Assembly: GCF_004765815.2 (NCBI RefSeq)
Contig: NZ_ML974129.1
Coordinates: forward strand, 225,538-289,537
DNA: 64,000 nucleotides
DNA from: Halorussus salinus
GTDB taxonomy: Archaea; Halobacteriota; Halobacteria; Halobacteriales; Haladaptataceae
Direction: 5' to 3'
Made by a program: the position numbers and the translations under genes. A model generated the notes under the pieces. It saw only the letters and a program-made list of their open reading frames with translations. It was not told where the DNA came from and ran no database searches. Of this stretch, positions 54,736 to 63,200 are shown in pieces. Numbering within the stretch: position 1 is the first letter of the stretch; each line of letters opens with the position of its first letter.

Positions 54736-55638
54736 TCAGAACTGCGATACCTCGCGCTCCCGCGGGTACGCCTCCGGTACGCCGAACCCGGCGTCGCGCA
54801 GGGTCTCGCGTGCGGCCCCGAGCGCGCGGACCCACTCGCGTCCGCGCGGCGTGCGACCGGTCGCGGCGTACCGAATCGGCGCTCCGCGGACCGTCCGGTC
54901 GGCGAGTTCGAGGGTCTCCTCGGCGTACTCGTCGGCGAGTTCGGGGTTCGAGAAGTCGATTCCGTCGGGGAGGCTGAGATACGGCAGGTCGTGTTCGACC
55001 GCCATGTTCCGGTAGGCGAACGCGGCGTCGATGCCGCCCGCTTCGAGGGTCCGGAGGAGACCGGTCTCGGGGAACACGTCGATTCGGTCCGCGAGCGCGT
55101 CGGCGTCGATGCCGTCGGCGAGTTCGAGCGCCATCACCGTCCGGTAGCCCAACGGGTCGCGGTCGGGGTCGGTCCGGCCCAGCGCGAGGTCGCGGTCGGC
55201 GACGAGTGCCCGCCAGTCGTCGTACCGGTCGGCTAGCTCCTCGCGGACGGCGACGACCAGCGCGTTCGTGGCGAAGCAGGTCACGCGCTCGGCGAGACCG
55301 GCGAAGAGGGCAGGGTCGGCCAGCGCCACCGCGTCGGGGTCCCGCAGGCCGTCTTCGAGGAGGCGACGGCAGGCGACGCTCCCGTGGGCCTCGACGCTGG
55401 CGTCGCCGACGGCGTTGGCGATTCGGTGGAGGCTTCCGGCGACCAGCGCGTTCGGCCTGCCCGCCGACGCGCCCGCCCGGTCGTCGCTCCGGTCGGCGTT
55501 CTCCTTTGGCGGGGAGTCCCGTCCCTCCTCGGCGTCGCCGTCGGCGTTCGAGAGGGCCGCGAGCGCCCCTACGCTCGCGGCGCTCCCGACCGCGAGCGCG
55601 CCCGCGCCGCGCCGGAGGAGTTCGCGCCGACTCGACAT
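54736..55638 (-). CDS. Tat-exported solute-binding protein, tungstate/molybdate (WtpA/ModA) type
   Basis: 300 residues. The start carries a twin-arginine-like signal (RRELLRRGAGALAVGSAASVG). A Glu/Asp-rich linker is followed by a type II binding fold: LVAGSLHRIANAV at the start, FATNALVVAVREEL, DPDRDPLGYRTVMALELAD, and TLEAGGIDAAFAYRNMAVEHDLPYLSLPD. These segments match the WtpA/ModA group of tungstate and molybdate binding proteins, with the DPLGYR segment as in archaeal WtpA. No lipobox is seen, and no permease or ATPase lies nearby, so the partners are elsewhere. Confidence 0.72.
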   Translation of the reverse strand: MSSRRELLRRGAGALAVGSAASVGALAALSNADGDAEEGRDSPPKENADRSDDRAGASAGRPNALVAGSLHRIANAVGDASVEAHGSVACRRLLEDGLRDPDAVALADPALFAGLAERVTCFATNALVVAVREELADRYDDWRALVADRDLALGRTDPDRDPLGYRTVMALELADGIDADALADRIDVFPETGLLRTLEAGGIDAAFAYRNMAVEHDLPYLSLPDGIDFSNPELADEYAEETLELADRTVRGAPIRYAATGRTPRGREWVRALGAARETLRDAGFGVPEAYPREREVSQF

Positions 55639-55639
55639 A

Positions 55640-55959
55640 GACGTAACTATTCTAGCCTACGTCAAAATATCTTCGTAACTGTTTATAGTTACGCGGGTGC
55701 CCCGGTATCGGGCGACCTCGCGTCGGATGGCCGAACCGACGGGCGAATCGCTTCGGACGCGCCGCCCTCGAAGAGTCGCGTCGTCACTCGTGTCCCGACA
55801 CGGGTATCGAGAGCGATGTCTTCGAGCAATCCGTGAATGTCTTCAGTCTCACATGTCGTTTCTCGTCAGCGTTCCACGGGCGGATTCGACTTTCGCTCAC
55901 TCCCGGACCGGACTGAACGCTCCCGCGGATTCAAGAGGGAGAGCGTCGAGTGAGAGTGT
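55640..55959. other. Intergenic region between solute-binding protein and FKBP gene
   Basis: 320 bases. The left part is AT-rich with repeated CGTAACT/AGTTACG half-sites at 55642-55648, 55674-55680 and 55687-55693 and a reverse-strand TATA-like gatattttg (55664-55672). The right part is ordinary GC-rich sequence leading to the FKBP gene (attcaagagg box near 55929), with an imperfect stem around cgctccc...gggagagcg. No further gene was found. Confidence 0.5.
55674..55693 (-). promoter_or_regulatory. Inverted repeat CGTAACT-N6-AGTTACG upstream of the solute-binding gene
   Basis: Perfect 7-base arms separated by 6 AT-rich bases, placed just upstream of the TATA-like box on the minus strand, which is where an archaeal activator or repressor often binds. 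A third half-site (CGTAACT, 55642-55648) lies over the expected transcription start. Together they form a candidate operator for an oxyanion-responsive regulator; no regulator is identified. Confidence 0.45.
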
Positions 55960-56439
55960 ATGGCGAAGGAGGGGGACATCGCAGTCGTACACTACACGGG
56001 GCGCATCGCGGACGGCGAGGAGACCGGAGAAGTCTTCGACACGACGGACGTGGACGTGGCGATGGAGACCGGCATCTACCACGGCCACCGCGACTACAAG
56101 CCGCTGGAGTTCCGCGTCGGCGAGCGGAAGGTCGTGGCCGGGTTGGACGACGCGGTTCGGGAGATGGCGGTCGGCGACGAACGCACCGTCACGGTCGAAC
56201 CCGAGCGCGCGTTCGGCGAGCGCGACGAGGAGAAGGTCGTCCAGTTCCCGCGGGCCGACCTCGAAGACCGGAGCGACGTGACCGCCGAACCCGGCGAACT
56301 CGTCCGGTCGGAGACCGGCGAGACCGGTTGGATAACCGAGGTCGGCGACGAGACGGTCACGGTGGACTTCAACCACGAACTCGCGGGGTTACCCGTCGAG
56401 TTCGACGTGAAAGTGCTGAATCGCTACGACGACGGGTGA
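55960..56439 (+). CDS. FKBP-type peptidyl-prolyl isomerase (SlyD-like)
   Basis: 159 residues. The FKBP core shows VVHYTGRIADGEETGEVFDTT, PLEFRVGERKVVAGLDDAVREMAVGDERTVTVEPE and, after the inserted flap domain (FPRADLEDRSDVTAEPGELV), the closing VDFNHELAGLPVEFDVKVL. Such proteins catalyse prolyl isomerisation and also act as chaperones. Archaeal members are usually cytoplasmic; there is no signal here. An imperfect AT box (attcaagagg) lies about 30 bases upstream. Confidence 0.9.
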   Translation: MAKEGDIAVVHYTGRIADGEETGEVFDTTDVDVAMETGIYHGHRDYKPLEFRVGERKVVAGLDDAVREMAVGDERTVTVEPERAFGERDEEKVVQFPRADLEDRSDVTAEPGELVRSETGETGWITEVGDETVTVDFNHELAGLPVEFDVKVLNRYDDG

Positions 56440-56500
56440 GAATTCTCGAAGCGGGAGTGTTTGGTCGAGTAGATAGAGTCGTGAACGAGAGTGGATGGAA

Positions 56501-56624
56501 TTCGAAAGCCCTCGCGGTCCTCGCGGTCGCTCAACGGGATATTTCGCCCGCGCAGAACTGCGCGGGCGAAATAAGGCCGCGTTGAGACGACTAAATGAAC
56601 GCGAGGCCCGCTCGCCCTTTCAGT
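56501..56624 (-). repeat. Structured dispersed element, copy B
   Basis: Read on the minus strand it starts actgaaagggcgagc and ends gagggctttcgaa, about 124 nt, in the gap between the FKBP gene and the sulfite-oxidase-like gene. The start GAAAG pairs with the end CTTTC, and CCTCGCG pairs with CGCGAGG. Inside are the conserved GTCGTCT and a strong stem ATTTCGCCCGCGCAG / CTGCGCGGGCGAAAT with a two-base loop (56541-56572), itself flanked by CTCAACG/CGTTGAG. Confidence 0.6.
56541..56572. repeat. 15-bp perfect inverted repeat with two-base loop
   Basis: Arms ATTTCGCCCGCGCAG and CTGCGCGGGCGAAAT flank AA, forming a nearly loopless stem. Outer arms CTCAACG (56530-56536) and CGTTGAG (56580-56586) extend the pairing around it with a bulge. 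It lies inside copy B of the dispersed element and is the largest difference between copies A and B, so it looks like a swapped stem module. Confidence 0.8.
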
Positions 56625-56713
56625 CCGCCGAGGGATGCGGTTTGTTCCACCGGTCGAAACCGGTCGGTAGATGCGCGTATCTGAGCATCAGAATCGAAAT
56701 CAGAAGAGAAGAG

Positions 56714-58309
56714 TTACGAGGAAGTCGTCGTCTGCATCCCTTCGGTGGTCGTCTCTTCGCCCTCGGTCGTCGTCTGCCCGCCGCCTCCCTCGGTCGTCTG
56801 ACCGCCGTCGGACTGGACCGTGACGTTCACGCCGTGGGGTTCGTAGGCGGTGTTGGCGTAGCCGTCTACGTTCCACGGGAACATGTCGTCCCGAATCTGG
56901 CGCAGGCCTTGGTCCGGGTTCGAGATGGTCGCCGGTTGAGTCCGGCCCTTCCCGTCGGTCGCCCGCGAGTAGAGGGTGTACTCGCCGGGGCTGGCGTCCC
57001 AGACGTACCGGAACTGCCGCCACGAGTACGGTCCCTGCCGCGGGCCGAAGAACTCCGCCTCGTTCCACGTCTCGCCGCCGTCGGTCGATATCTCGACGCG
57101 CTGAACTCGGTCGTCGCCCGCCCACGCCACGCCGAGGACCTCTATCTGGCCGTCCGGGCCGGGCGAGACCGTCGAGTCCAGCGTCGGGTAGCCGATGAGC
57201 GACTTGACTATCTGGTCGTAGATGAACGGCTGGTCGATGCCCCGCGAGTCCATCTGGCGCTGGGTGTCGAAGACGCCGATTCGGGGGCGAGTGTTGGCCT
57301 CCTCGCCCGCCGGGATGATGCGGTAGGAGTACTGTTGCCAGTGGGTGTAGAGTTGCTGGTCGCCCTCCTCCCACTCGTCGCCGAACACCATCTGGTCCAT
57401 GACGTGCATCCGGTCTACCCACTTGACGTTGTTGTTGCCGAACCAACCGGGCACCAGCAGTCGCACCGGAAAGCCGTGGTCGTCGTTCATCGGCGCGCCG
57501 TTCATCTCGTAGGCCAGCAGGCAGTCGGCCATCACCTTCCGCATCGGAATCGAGCGCGTGAAGATGTCCTCGCCCTCCGGGGCCTCGCCGCCCATCACGG
57601 AGAGCCACATGTTCCGGTCGGTGTTCGCGCCGTACTCCTCTAAAATCTCGCTGATGGGCGTGCCGGTCCAGACCGTGTTCCCGACCGCGCCGAACGTCCA
57701 CGGGTTGCCCCCGACCTGCGGGTCGAAGTACGCCCGGCCGTTGCCCGAACACTGCATGGTGTGGGTGACGGTCTCGGTGGAGTACTCCCGCTTTATCTCG
57801 TCCATCGAGAGTTCGACCTCCTCGTCTACCATCCCGGTCAGCGAGACGGTCCACTCGTCTTCGTCTATCTCCGGCGTCGCGTAGTGGTTCCGGATGTAGT
57901 GTTCTTCGCGCGGCGTGATGAAACTCTCGTAGGTGCTTCGCGACTGGGCCTCGGCGTTCTGCGGGTCCGCGGAGATGATGCGCAGGCCGGGGTACTGCTC
58001 GGCCAGCGGCGGTTCCTGCTGGCCGCCCTGTCCGCCGCCCTGCGTCGTGGTCCCTTGACCGCCCTGCTGTCCGCTTTCCGTGGTCGTCTCCTGTCCACCG
58101 ACGTTCCCCGCGAGGACGCCGACGCCCGCGAGCGTCCCCGAAGCCATCAGGAAGCGCCGCCTGTTCAGATAGCGGTCCCTCGACCTCGCGTCGTCTTTCG
58201 TTCGCGCTCCGTCTCTCGTTCGCGTTTCCTCTCTCGTCCGCTCGCCGCCTGTCGTTTTCGGGTCGTCGGTTCTCCCGTCGTCTCCCGTTCCCCTGTCTCC
58301 CCCTGACAT
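56714..58309 (-). CDS. Tat-exported sulfite-oxidase-like molybdoenzyme
   Basis: 531 residues. A long charged start of about 48 residues precedes a twin-arginine signal (NRRRFLMASGTLAGVG). After a Gln/Thr/Gly-rich linker, residues about 120-350 form the molybdopterin domain of the sulfite oxidase family: the molybdenum-binding Cys187 in MQCSGNGR, then PGWFGNNNVKWVDRM. The last part is the Ig-like dimerisation domain (VQRVEISTDGGETWNEAEF). The tail is again Thr/Gly-rich (GQTTTEGEETTTEGMQTTTSS). The enzyme is extracellular; sulfite is a possible but unproved substrate. Heme-binding partners are not seen; cupredoxins are encoded next to it. Confidence 0.88.
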   Translation of the reverse strand: MSGGDRGTGDDGRTDDPKTTGGERTREETRTRDGARTKDDARSRDRYLNRRRFLMASGTLAGVGVLAGNVGGQETTTESGQQGGQGTTTQGGGQGGQQEPPLAEQYPGLRIISADPQNAEAQSRSTYESFITPREEHYIRNHYATPEIDEDEWTVSLTGMVDEEVELSMDEIKREYSTETVTHTMQCSGNGRAYFDPQVGGNPWTFGAVGNTVWTGTPISEILEEYGANTDRNMWLSVMGGEAPEGEDIFTRSIPMRKVMADCLLAYEMNGAPMNDDHGFPVRLLVPGWFGNNNVKWVDRMHVMDQMVFGDEWEEGDQQLYTHWQQYSYRIIPAGEEANTRPRIGVFDTQRQMDSRGIDQPFIYDQIVKSLIGYPTLDSTVSPGPDGQIEVLGVAWAGDDRVQRVEISTDGGETWNEAEFFGPRQGPYSWRQFRYVWDASPGEYTLYSRATDGKGRTQPATISNPDQGLRQIRDDMFPWNVDGYANTAYEPHGVNVTVQSDGGQTTEGGGGQTTTEGEETTTEGMQTTTSS

Positions 58310-58398
58310 ACGACCAACTGGTTCGGCGGATTTCGGCTTAACGTTCCGCCTGAGGTGTTCGGAGCGAAGTGATAAATCGAATGGCTGTCTCGGGAGAA

Positions 58399-59328
58399 CT
58401 ATTCGGTCACGACGACGGTGCCTATCATCCCCTCGCCGGTGTGCGGGACGCAGACGTAGACGTACTCGCCGGGCACCGAGAAGACGTGTTCGTAGGTCTC
58501 GCCCTCGGCGACGACGCGGTAGGACTCGCCCTCGGGGTAGGACGCGAACGGCTCTGCGCCCTCGGGGATGGACACCTGTCGGGCGGCCTCGGGCCGCGCC
58601 GAGACGTTGTGTCCGGCGCTCTCGAAGTTCCAGCGGACGGTTCCCCCGACCGGAATCTCGACGCGCTCGGGCACGAACCGAAAGTAGTTGCCCGACGGCC
58701 CGACCGCGACCTCCGCCACGTCGCCCGATGCGCTCCCGTCGCCGGACGCGTTCCCGTCGCCTGTCGTGGTCTCGGCGGCGGTCTCCTCGCCCTCGGTCGT
58801 CGCTTCGGTGGTGTCGGCCGCCGTCGTTTCCGCCTCGGTCGTCGTCGGGAACCCCTCGCCCAACTCGACTGCGGCCCGCATCTCGTCGGGGTGGAACTCA
58901 CACTCGTAACTGGCCAACTCCTCGCGCGCCCGGAACCGGGTCGCCCGCGTCGCGCCCTGCTGGGCGGACTCCTCGGTCCGGTTGACGACGTTGCCGCCGC
59001 CGTCGAGGAGCCTCAGTCTGTGTCGCGCTCCGTCGAGGTTCACCCAGACGACGCGGTAGCGGTCGCCCTGCCGCAACCGGAGCGTCGGGTTCTGCTGGCC
59101 CTCTATCGCTCGCGGCTGGAGGCCGAGCCAGTAGTCGCGTCGCGCCCCGAGGAGAACCGTCGTTCGGTCGGCCTGCGCCGCCGCCCCCACGCTCGCGGCG
59201 CGCGGCGCGGCCGACAGCGCGGCGACTCCGCCGAGCGCGCGCAGGACGCTCCGCCTGTCGGTCGCACTCGTCGGCTCGTCGCGGCCGGTCGATTCGTCTC
59301 CGTCGCTCTCACTGCTGTCTCCCCCCAT
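58399..59328 (-). CDS. Exported protein with two cupredoxin domains
   Basis: 309 residues. A signal sequence with a twin-arginine-like TDRRSVLRALGGVAALSA leads into the first domain (about residues 55-150), which holds a His (RHRLRLL) and then Cys and His (YECEFHPDEM), a cupredoxin-like ligand pattern. A Thr/Glu-rich linker (TTTEAETTAADTTEATTEGEE) precedes the second domain (about residues 205-309), with the full type-1 copper set: His (ESAGHNVSA), then Cys, His and Met in VCVPHTGEGM. It is most similar to halocyanin-type electron carriers and could pass electrons from the neighbouring molybdoenzyme. Confidence 0.82.
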   Translation of the reverse strand: MGGDSSESDGDESTGRDEPTSATDRRSVLRALGGVAALSAAPRAASVGAAAQADRTTVLLGARRDYWLGLQPRAIEGQQNPTLRLRQGDRYRVVWVNLDGARHRLRLLDGGGNVVNRTEESAQQGATRATRFRAREELASYECEFHPDEMRAAVELGEGFPTTTEAETTAADTTEATTEGEETAAETTTGDGNASGDGSASGDVAEVAVGPSGNYFRFVPERVEIPVGGTVRWNFESAGHNVSARPEAARQVSIPEGAEPFASYPEGESYRVVAEGETYEHVFSVPGEYVYVCVPHTGEGMIGTVVVTE

Positions 59329-59451
59329 AACCGAGCGTACCGTCGGTGCTGTCCGGGAAAAGGGTTCGGGTGGTTCGCGGTCCGCGGCGTCGGTCGGTAC
59401 GTCCGGGCCGACAGCCCGGATGCGCTCTCACGGCCGGTTTTCGTTGACTCG

Positions 59452-60117
59452 TTACTGGGTCGTCGTGGCGGCGCTCCGAGCGTACTGACCGACGTACCGG
59501 GAGCGCGCGACGGCGTTGCGCATCACCGCATCGACGACCTGCTGGTACCCCGCGCCGGGGTCTAACTCCAGCGGCGCTTCGAGCGCGTAGAGGCTGAACA
59601 GGTAGGTGTGTCGCGGGTCGCCCTCCGGCGGACACGGGCCGACGTAGCCCAGTTCCCCGGTGCCGTTCGCGCCCTGCACCGCGCCGCCGAGGTCCGAAAG
59701 CGTCTCGCTCGCCGGGAGATTCGCGGGAATCTCTCGGGTGTCGGCTGGGACGTTCCAGAGCAACCAGTGGACGAACGGCGGGTTCGGCGCGTCCGGGTCG
59801 TCCATAATCAGCGCGAACGCCTCGGTCTCGTCGGGCGGATTCGAGATGGAGAGGGGCGGTGAACTGTTCTCGCCCTCGCAGGTGTACTGGGTCGGAATCG
59901 TCGCCCCGTTCTCCCACGCGTCGGTCGAGAGCGCGAACGCTCCGTCCTCGGCGGTCGTCCCGGTCTCCTCGGTCGCGGTCCCTTCCCCCTCGGTCGTCGT
60001 CTCCTGTGCCTCCGTCGTGGTCTCCTGCCCGTCGCGGCTCCCACTCGCGGCCATCGCTCCGGTCCCCCCAATCGTCGCGGCCGCCGCGGCCGAGCGCAGT
60101 AGCGTGCGTCTGCGCAT
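59452..60117 (-). CDS. Exported YbhB/YbcL (PEBP) family protein
   Basis: 221 residues from the ATG at 60117 (MRRRTLLRSAAAAATIGG), a Tat-like signal with three arginines. A Thr/Glu-rich linker of the same style as the neighbouring exported proteins follows. Residues about 60-215 are the YbhB/YbcL fold: ENSSPPLSISNPPDETEAFALIMDDPDAP, FVHWLLWNVPADTREIPANLP, YVGPCPPEGDPRHTYLFSLYAL. These Raf-kinase-inhibitor-like proteins bind phosphorylated ligands or act as protease inhibitors; the archaeal role is unknown. It is the third of three exported proteins in a row on this strand. Confidence 0.85.
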   Translation of the reverse strand: MRRRTLLRSAAAAATIGGTGAMAASGSRDGQETTTEAQETTTEGEGTATEETGTTAEDGAFALSTDAWENGATIPTQYTCEGENSSPPLSISNPPDETEAFALIMDDPDAPNPPFVHWLLWNVPADTREIPANLPASETLSDLGGAVQGANGTGELGYVGPCPPEGDPRHTYLFSLYALEAPLELDPGAGYQQVVDAVMRNAVARSRYVGQYARSAATTTQ

Positions 60118-60273
60118 GGTCCTCCGTTCGTCGTCGTCCGCAAAGCGATTTGGGGCCTCGCCGAGGAGTCCCCACGCCGACAAGACGGCGTCTCAGTCTC
60201 TCGATAGTCACTATCTTTAGTCGGAAGCCAAAACGGAAACATATAGCCGCCTCGGGAGGCGGCACGTGACACT

Positions 60274-62085
60274 ATGACACCGACACAGTCCCCCGACACG
60301 CACCTCCGCGACGATTCGTCCGGCGGCCGGTCGCGTCGCGCGTTCTTGGCTACCGCCGGGAGCGCCGCGGTCGGCGTCGGTCTGGCCGGTTGTAGCGGTA
60401 GCGCACCGAGAGCCGAATCGTCGTCGGCCGACCGGACGTTCCAGATGGTCGGCAGTTCGATTCGAACGCTCGACCCCGCGGCCGCCACCGACAACGAATC
60501 GGCCACCGTCGTCTCGCAACTGTTCGACGGGTTGGTCCACTACCCGAAGGGCGACCCCGACCCCGAACTTCTGCTGGCCGACGACCACCGGGTCTCCGAG
60601 GACGGCACCGTCCACACCTTCGAGTTGGACCCTGAGGCGACGTTCTCGGACGGCCGGTCGGTGACGGCGGCCGACGTGGTGTACTCCTTCGAGCGCATCG
60701 CGGCCTCGGAGAACTCGACCTCGGCGAGCGACCTCCTCGACGTGCTGGGCGTCGAACACGGGACTCGGACCGTCGAGACCGACGACGGCACGGCCGAGGA
60801 GTACGCTCCCGGCACGCTCGGCGTCGAGGCCGTGGACGACCGAACCGTCGAGATTCTCCTCTCCGAGCCGTTCCACGCGGCGTTAGGCGTGCTGGCCTAC
60901 CCCTCCTTCGCGGTCGTCCCGGAGGGCGTCGTCGGCGACGTGCCGGGCTACGACGGCGAGATGAGTCAAGACGAGTTCGCCACCGAGAACCCCATCGGCG
61001 CGGGACCGTTCACCTTCGAGACGTGGGAGAAGGACGTAGAGTACGCGGTTTCGGCGCGCGACGACTACCGCGGCGACGGGCCGTACGTGGACGGCATCCG
61101 CTGGCAAGTCACGAGCGACCCCTCGGCGTCGTACATCTACGCCATCAACGAGAACGCCGACGCCTTCTGGGTACCCAGCGGGAAGTTCGACCGGAGCCTC
61201 GTCACAATCGAGTCCACCGACGAGCAGGGCCGGAAGGTCGGCACCTACGGCCCGCTCCCCGAGAACGGGAAGACGGTCCAGTACCATCAGGTCCCGCTGA
61301 CGTGGACCTACTACCTCGGGTTCAACACCGAGCAGGTCGAGAAGCCAGTCCGGCAGGCCATCGCGTACGTCCTGAACCAGCAGACGCAGGTCGAGAAAGT
61401 CCACGAGGGGCGCGGGTCGCGGGCGGCCCATCTCACGCCGCCGGGTCTCTACCCCGGCGGGAACGCGGCGTACCGGGACCACGCCGAACGGTACCCCTAC
61501 GGACTCACCGAGACGCGCTTCGAGGCCGCCAAAGCGGTCCTCGCCGACGCGGGGTACGGCCCGGACAACCCCGCGAGCGTTCGGCTCACCGTCTACGAGG
61601 TGGCGGCGTGGAAGGAGACGGCGACGCTCCTGCGGGACAAACTCGCTCGCGTCGGCATCGACCTGACCGTCGAGCAGTCGCCGTTCTCCGCCATCGCCGA
61701 GCGCGGCCGGAACGGGCAACTCGACGCCTTCTCCTACGGGTGGACGATGGACTACCCATCGCCCGACAGCTTCCTCAAGATTCTCTACCCGCCCTCGTCG
61801 GACACCTACTTCTTCCGGTGGGGCGACACGCCCGCCGCCGAGCGCGCGACGGCGGCGTGGGAGCGCGTCCTCGACCACCCGTCCGCGAGCGAGCGCGACC
61901 GGCAGGCCCGCGTCGAGGCCTACCGCGAGATGGAGACCGCTAACTGGGAGGACGTGGTTGCACTCCCGCTCCATCATCCGGTCGGCGAGGGGTTCTACTA
62001 CGATTGGGTGGACGTGCCCAAGACCGGCGCGGCCGGATTCTCGAAGCACAAGTACAACCACGTCGAAGTCGGCGAGCGAGAGTAG
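60274..62085 (+). CDS. Peptide-type ABC transporter substrate-binding lipoprotein (DppA/OppA family)
   Basis: 603 residues from the ATG at 60274. Tat signal (RRAFLATAGSAAVGVG) and lipobox (LAGC, Cys about 37) show a lipid-anchored extracellular protein. The fold is the family-5 binding protein: MVGSSIRTLDPAAATDNESATVVSQLFDGLVHY, then TFELDPEATFSDGRSVTAADVVYSFERIA, and late IAYVLNQQ and FSYGWTMDYPSPDSFLKILYPPSS. Such proteins bind peptides, nickel or other solutes. No permeases or ATPases follow, so it must work with a transporter encoded elsewhere. Confidence 0.88.
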   Translation: MTPTQSPDTHLRDDSSGGRSRRAFLATAGSAAVGVGLAGCSGSAPRAESSSADRTFQMVGSSIRTLDPAAATDNESATVVSQLFDGLVHYPKGDPDPELLLADDHRVSEDGTVHTFELDPEATFSDGRSVTAADVVYSFERIAASENSTSASDLLDVLGVEHGTRTVETDDGTAEEYAPGTLGVEAVDDRTVEILLSEPFHAALGVLAYPSFAVVPEGVVGDVPGYDGEMSQDEFATENPIGAGPFTFETWEKDVEYAVSARDDYRGDGPYVDGIRWQVTSDPSASYIYAINENADAFWVPSGKFDRSLVTIESTDEQGRKVGTYGPLPENGKTVQYHQVPLTWTYYLGFNTEQVEKPVRQAIAYVLNQQTQVEKVHEGRGSRAAHLTPPGLYPGGNAAYRDHAERYPYGLTETRFEAAKAVLADAGYGPDNPASVRLTVYEVAAWKETATLLRDKLARVGIDLTVEQSPFSAIAERGRNGQLDAFSYGWTMDYPSPDSFLKILYPPSSDTYFFRWGDTPAAERATAAWERVLDHPSASERDRQARVEAYREMETANWEDVVALPLHHPVGEGFYYDWVDVPKTGAAGFSKHKYNHVEVGERE

Positions 62086-62222
62086 CACACGCGACGGTCG
62101 TCGAGCGAGACCGACACAGGGGTCCCGCGACTCCGCGCCGCCGACCGGACCGACCTCGCGAGTCGCGGCAAACCCCGCGGCAGGAGTCTCATTTATCAAG
62201 TGGGCACGCGTCTCTTCGACCA

Positions 62223-62393
62223 ATGGTCGAACTGGACCCGCCGAGCGAACGGGAGTGTCAGCGATGCGGTCGTCGGGACGTGTGGGACCCCGACGAGACG
62301 ACGTGGCGAATCGACGGCGCGGCGCGCGCCGGGAACCCCCACTGCATCCACGAGTGGGACATCAACGGCGCGTATCGCCCGATTCGGGACTGA
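62223..62393 (+). CDS. HEWD family small zinc-ribbon-like protein
   Basis: 56 residues from the ATG at 62223. It contains one CxxC pair (CQRCGRRDVWD), a Trp-rich middle (ETTWRID) and a late CIHEWDINGAYRPI, which is the name-giving HEWD motif of a small haloarchaeal family. Cysteines and the His may bind zinc. The role is unknown. The gene is short and lies alone in front of the MinD-like gene. Confidence 0.75.
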   Translation: MVELDPPSERECQRCGRRDVWDPDETTWRIDGAARAGNPHCIHEWDINGAYRPIRD

Positions 62394-62471
62394 CGACGGG
62401 GCCTCCGACGACCGGAGTCTCCTCGATGCTCGCCCGAACGTTCAAACCGGAAGCCGGGACAAGCCCGGCCC

Positions 62472-63173
62472 ATGCTCGCCGTCGCCGGAGGGAAGGGAGG
62501 AGCCGGGAAGACGACCACGACGCTCGGTCTCGCGGCCGCGCTCGGCCGCCAGCGCCGGAGCGTCCTCGCCGTGGACGCCGACCGGGAGATGCCGGACCTG
62601 CACGCGATGGCCGGACTCGCACGAACGCCCGGTCTCGACGCCGTCGCCGAGGAGTGGCCCGCCGAGTTAGTCGCCGGGAGGCCGGACCCGCCGCTCGCTG
62701 GCGTCGAAATTCTGCCCGCCGGAACGGGACCGCCGTCGGCCGGGTCCGCCGCGGGACGAGACGCGGGGTCCGGCGGCGCGACGCCGCTGGCGCGCGTTCG
62801 CGGGGTCGCCGACGCGATTCTGGTGGACTGCCCGGCGGGCGCGGGACCGGACGCCGTCGCGCCGCTCCGGGTCGCCGACGCCGCGGTGGTCGTGACCACG
62901 ACCGAACCCGACTGCCTGCGAGACGCCGCGAAGACCGCGGCGATGGCGCGCGAACTCGACGCGCCGGTCGCGGGCGCGGTCGTCTCGCGGGCCGACCGGC
63001 CCCCGGCGGGCGTCGAGGAGTTACTCGACTGCCCGCTTCTGGGCGTCGTCCCGGAGGCCGGACTCGACTCGCGCGCAGACGTGGTGGACCGCGGCGTCGA
63101 ACTCCTCGACAGCGACGAGATGCGGGCCGCACACGACGCTCTCGTGTCAGGACTCCAGCCCAAATACTTATGA
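62472..63173 (+). CDS. MinD/ParA-like P-loop ATPase
   Basis: 233 residues. The deviant Walker A of the MinD/ParA class is at residues 7-15 (GKGGAGKTT) with the early signature lysine; switch I/II segments are AVDADREMPDLH and ILVDCPAGAGPDAV. Haloarchaea carry many such ATPases (MinD1-4 and relatives) that place surface structures or other cell parts; they do not all work in division. The next gene, encoding a KaiC-like protein, starts 27 bases downstream and may share the function. Confidence 0.85.
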   Translation: MLAVAGGKGGAGKTTTTLGLAAALGRQRRSVLAVDADREMPDLHAMAGLARTPGLDAVAEEWPAELVAGRPDPPLAGVEILPAGTGPPSAGSAAGRDAGSGGATPLARVRGVADAILVDCPAGAGPDAVAPLRVADAAVVVTTTEPDCLRDAAKTAAMARELDAPVAGAVVSRADRPPAGVEELLDCPLLGVVPEAGLDSRADVVDRGVELLDSDEMRAAHDALVSGLQPKYL

Positions 63174-63200
63174 AACAACGAGCAGTAATCGTGCAAATAC

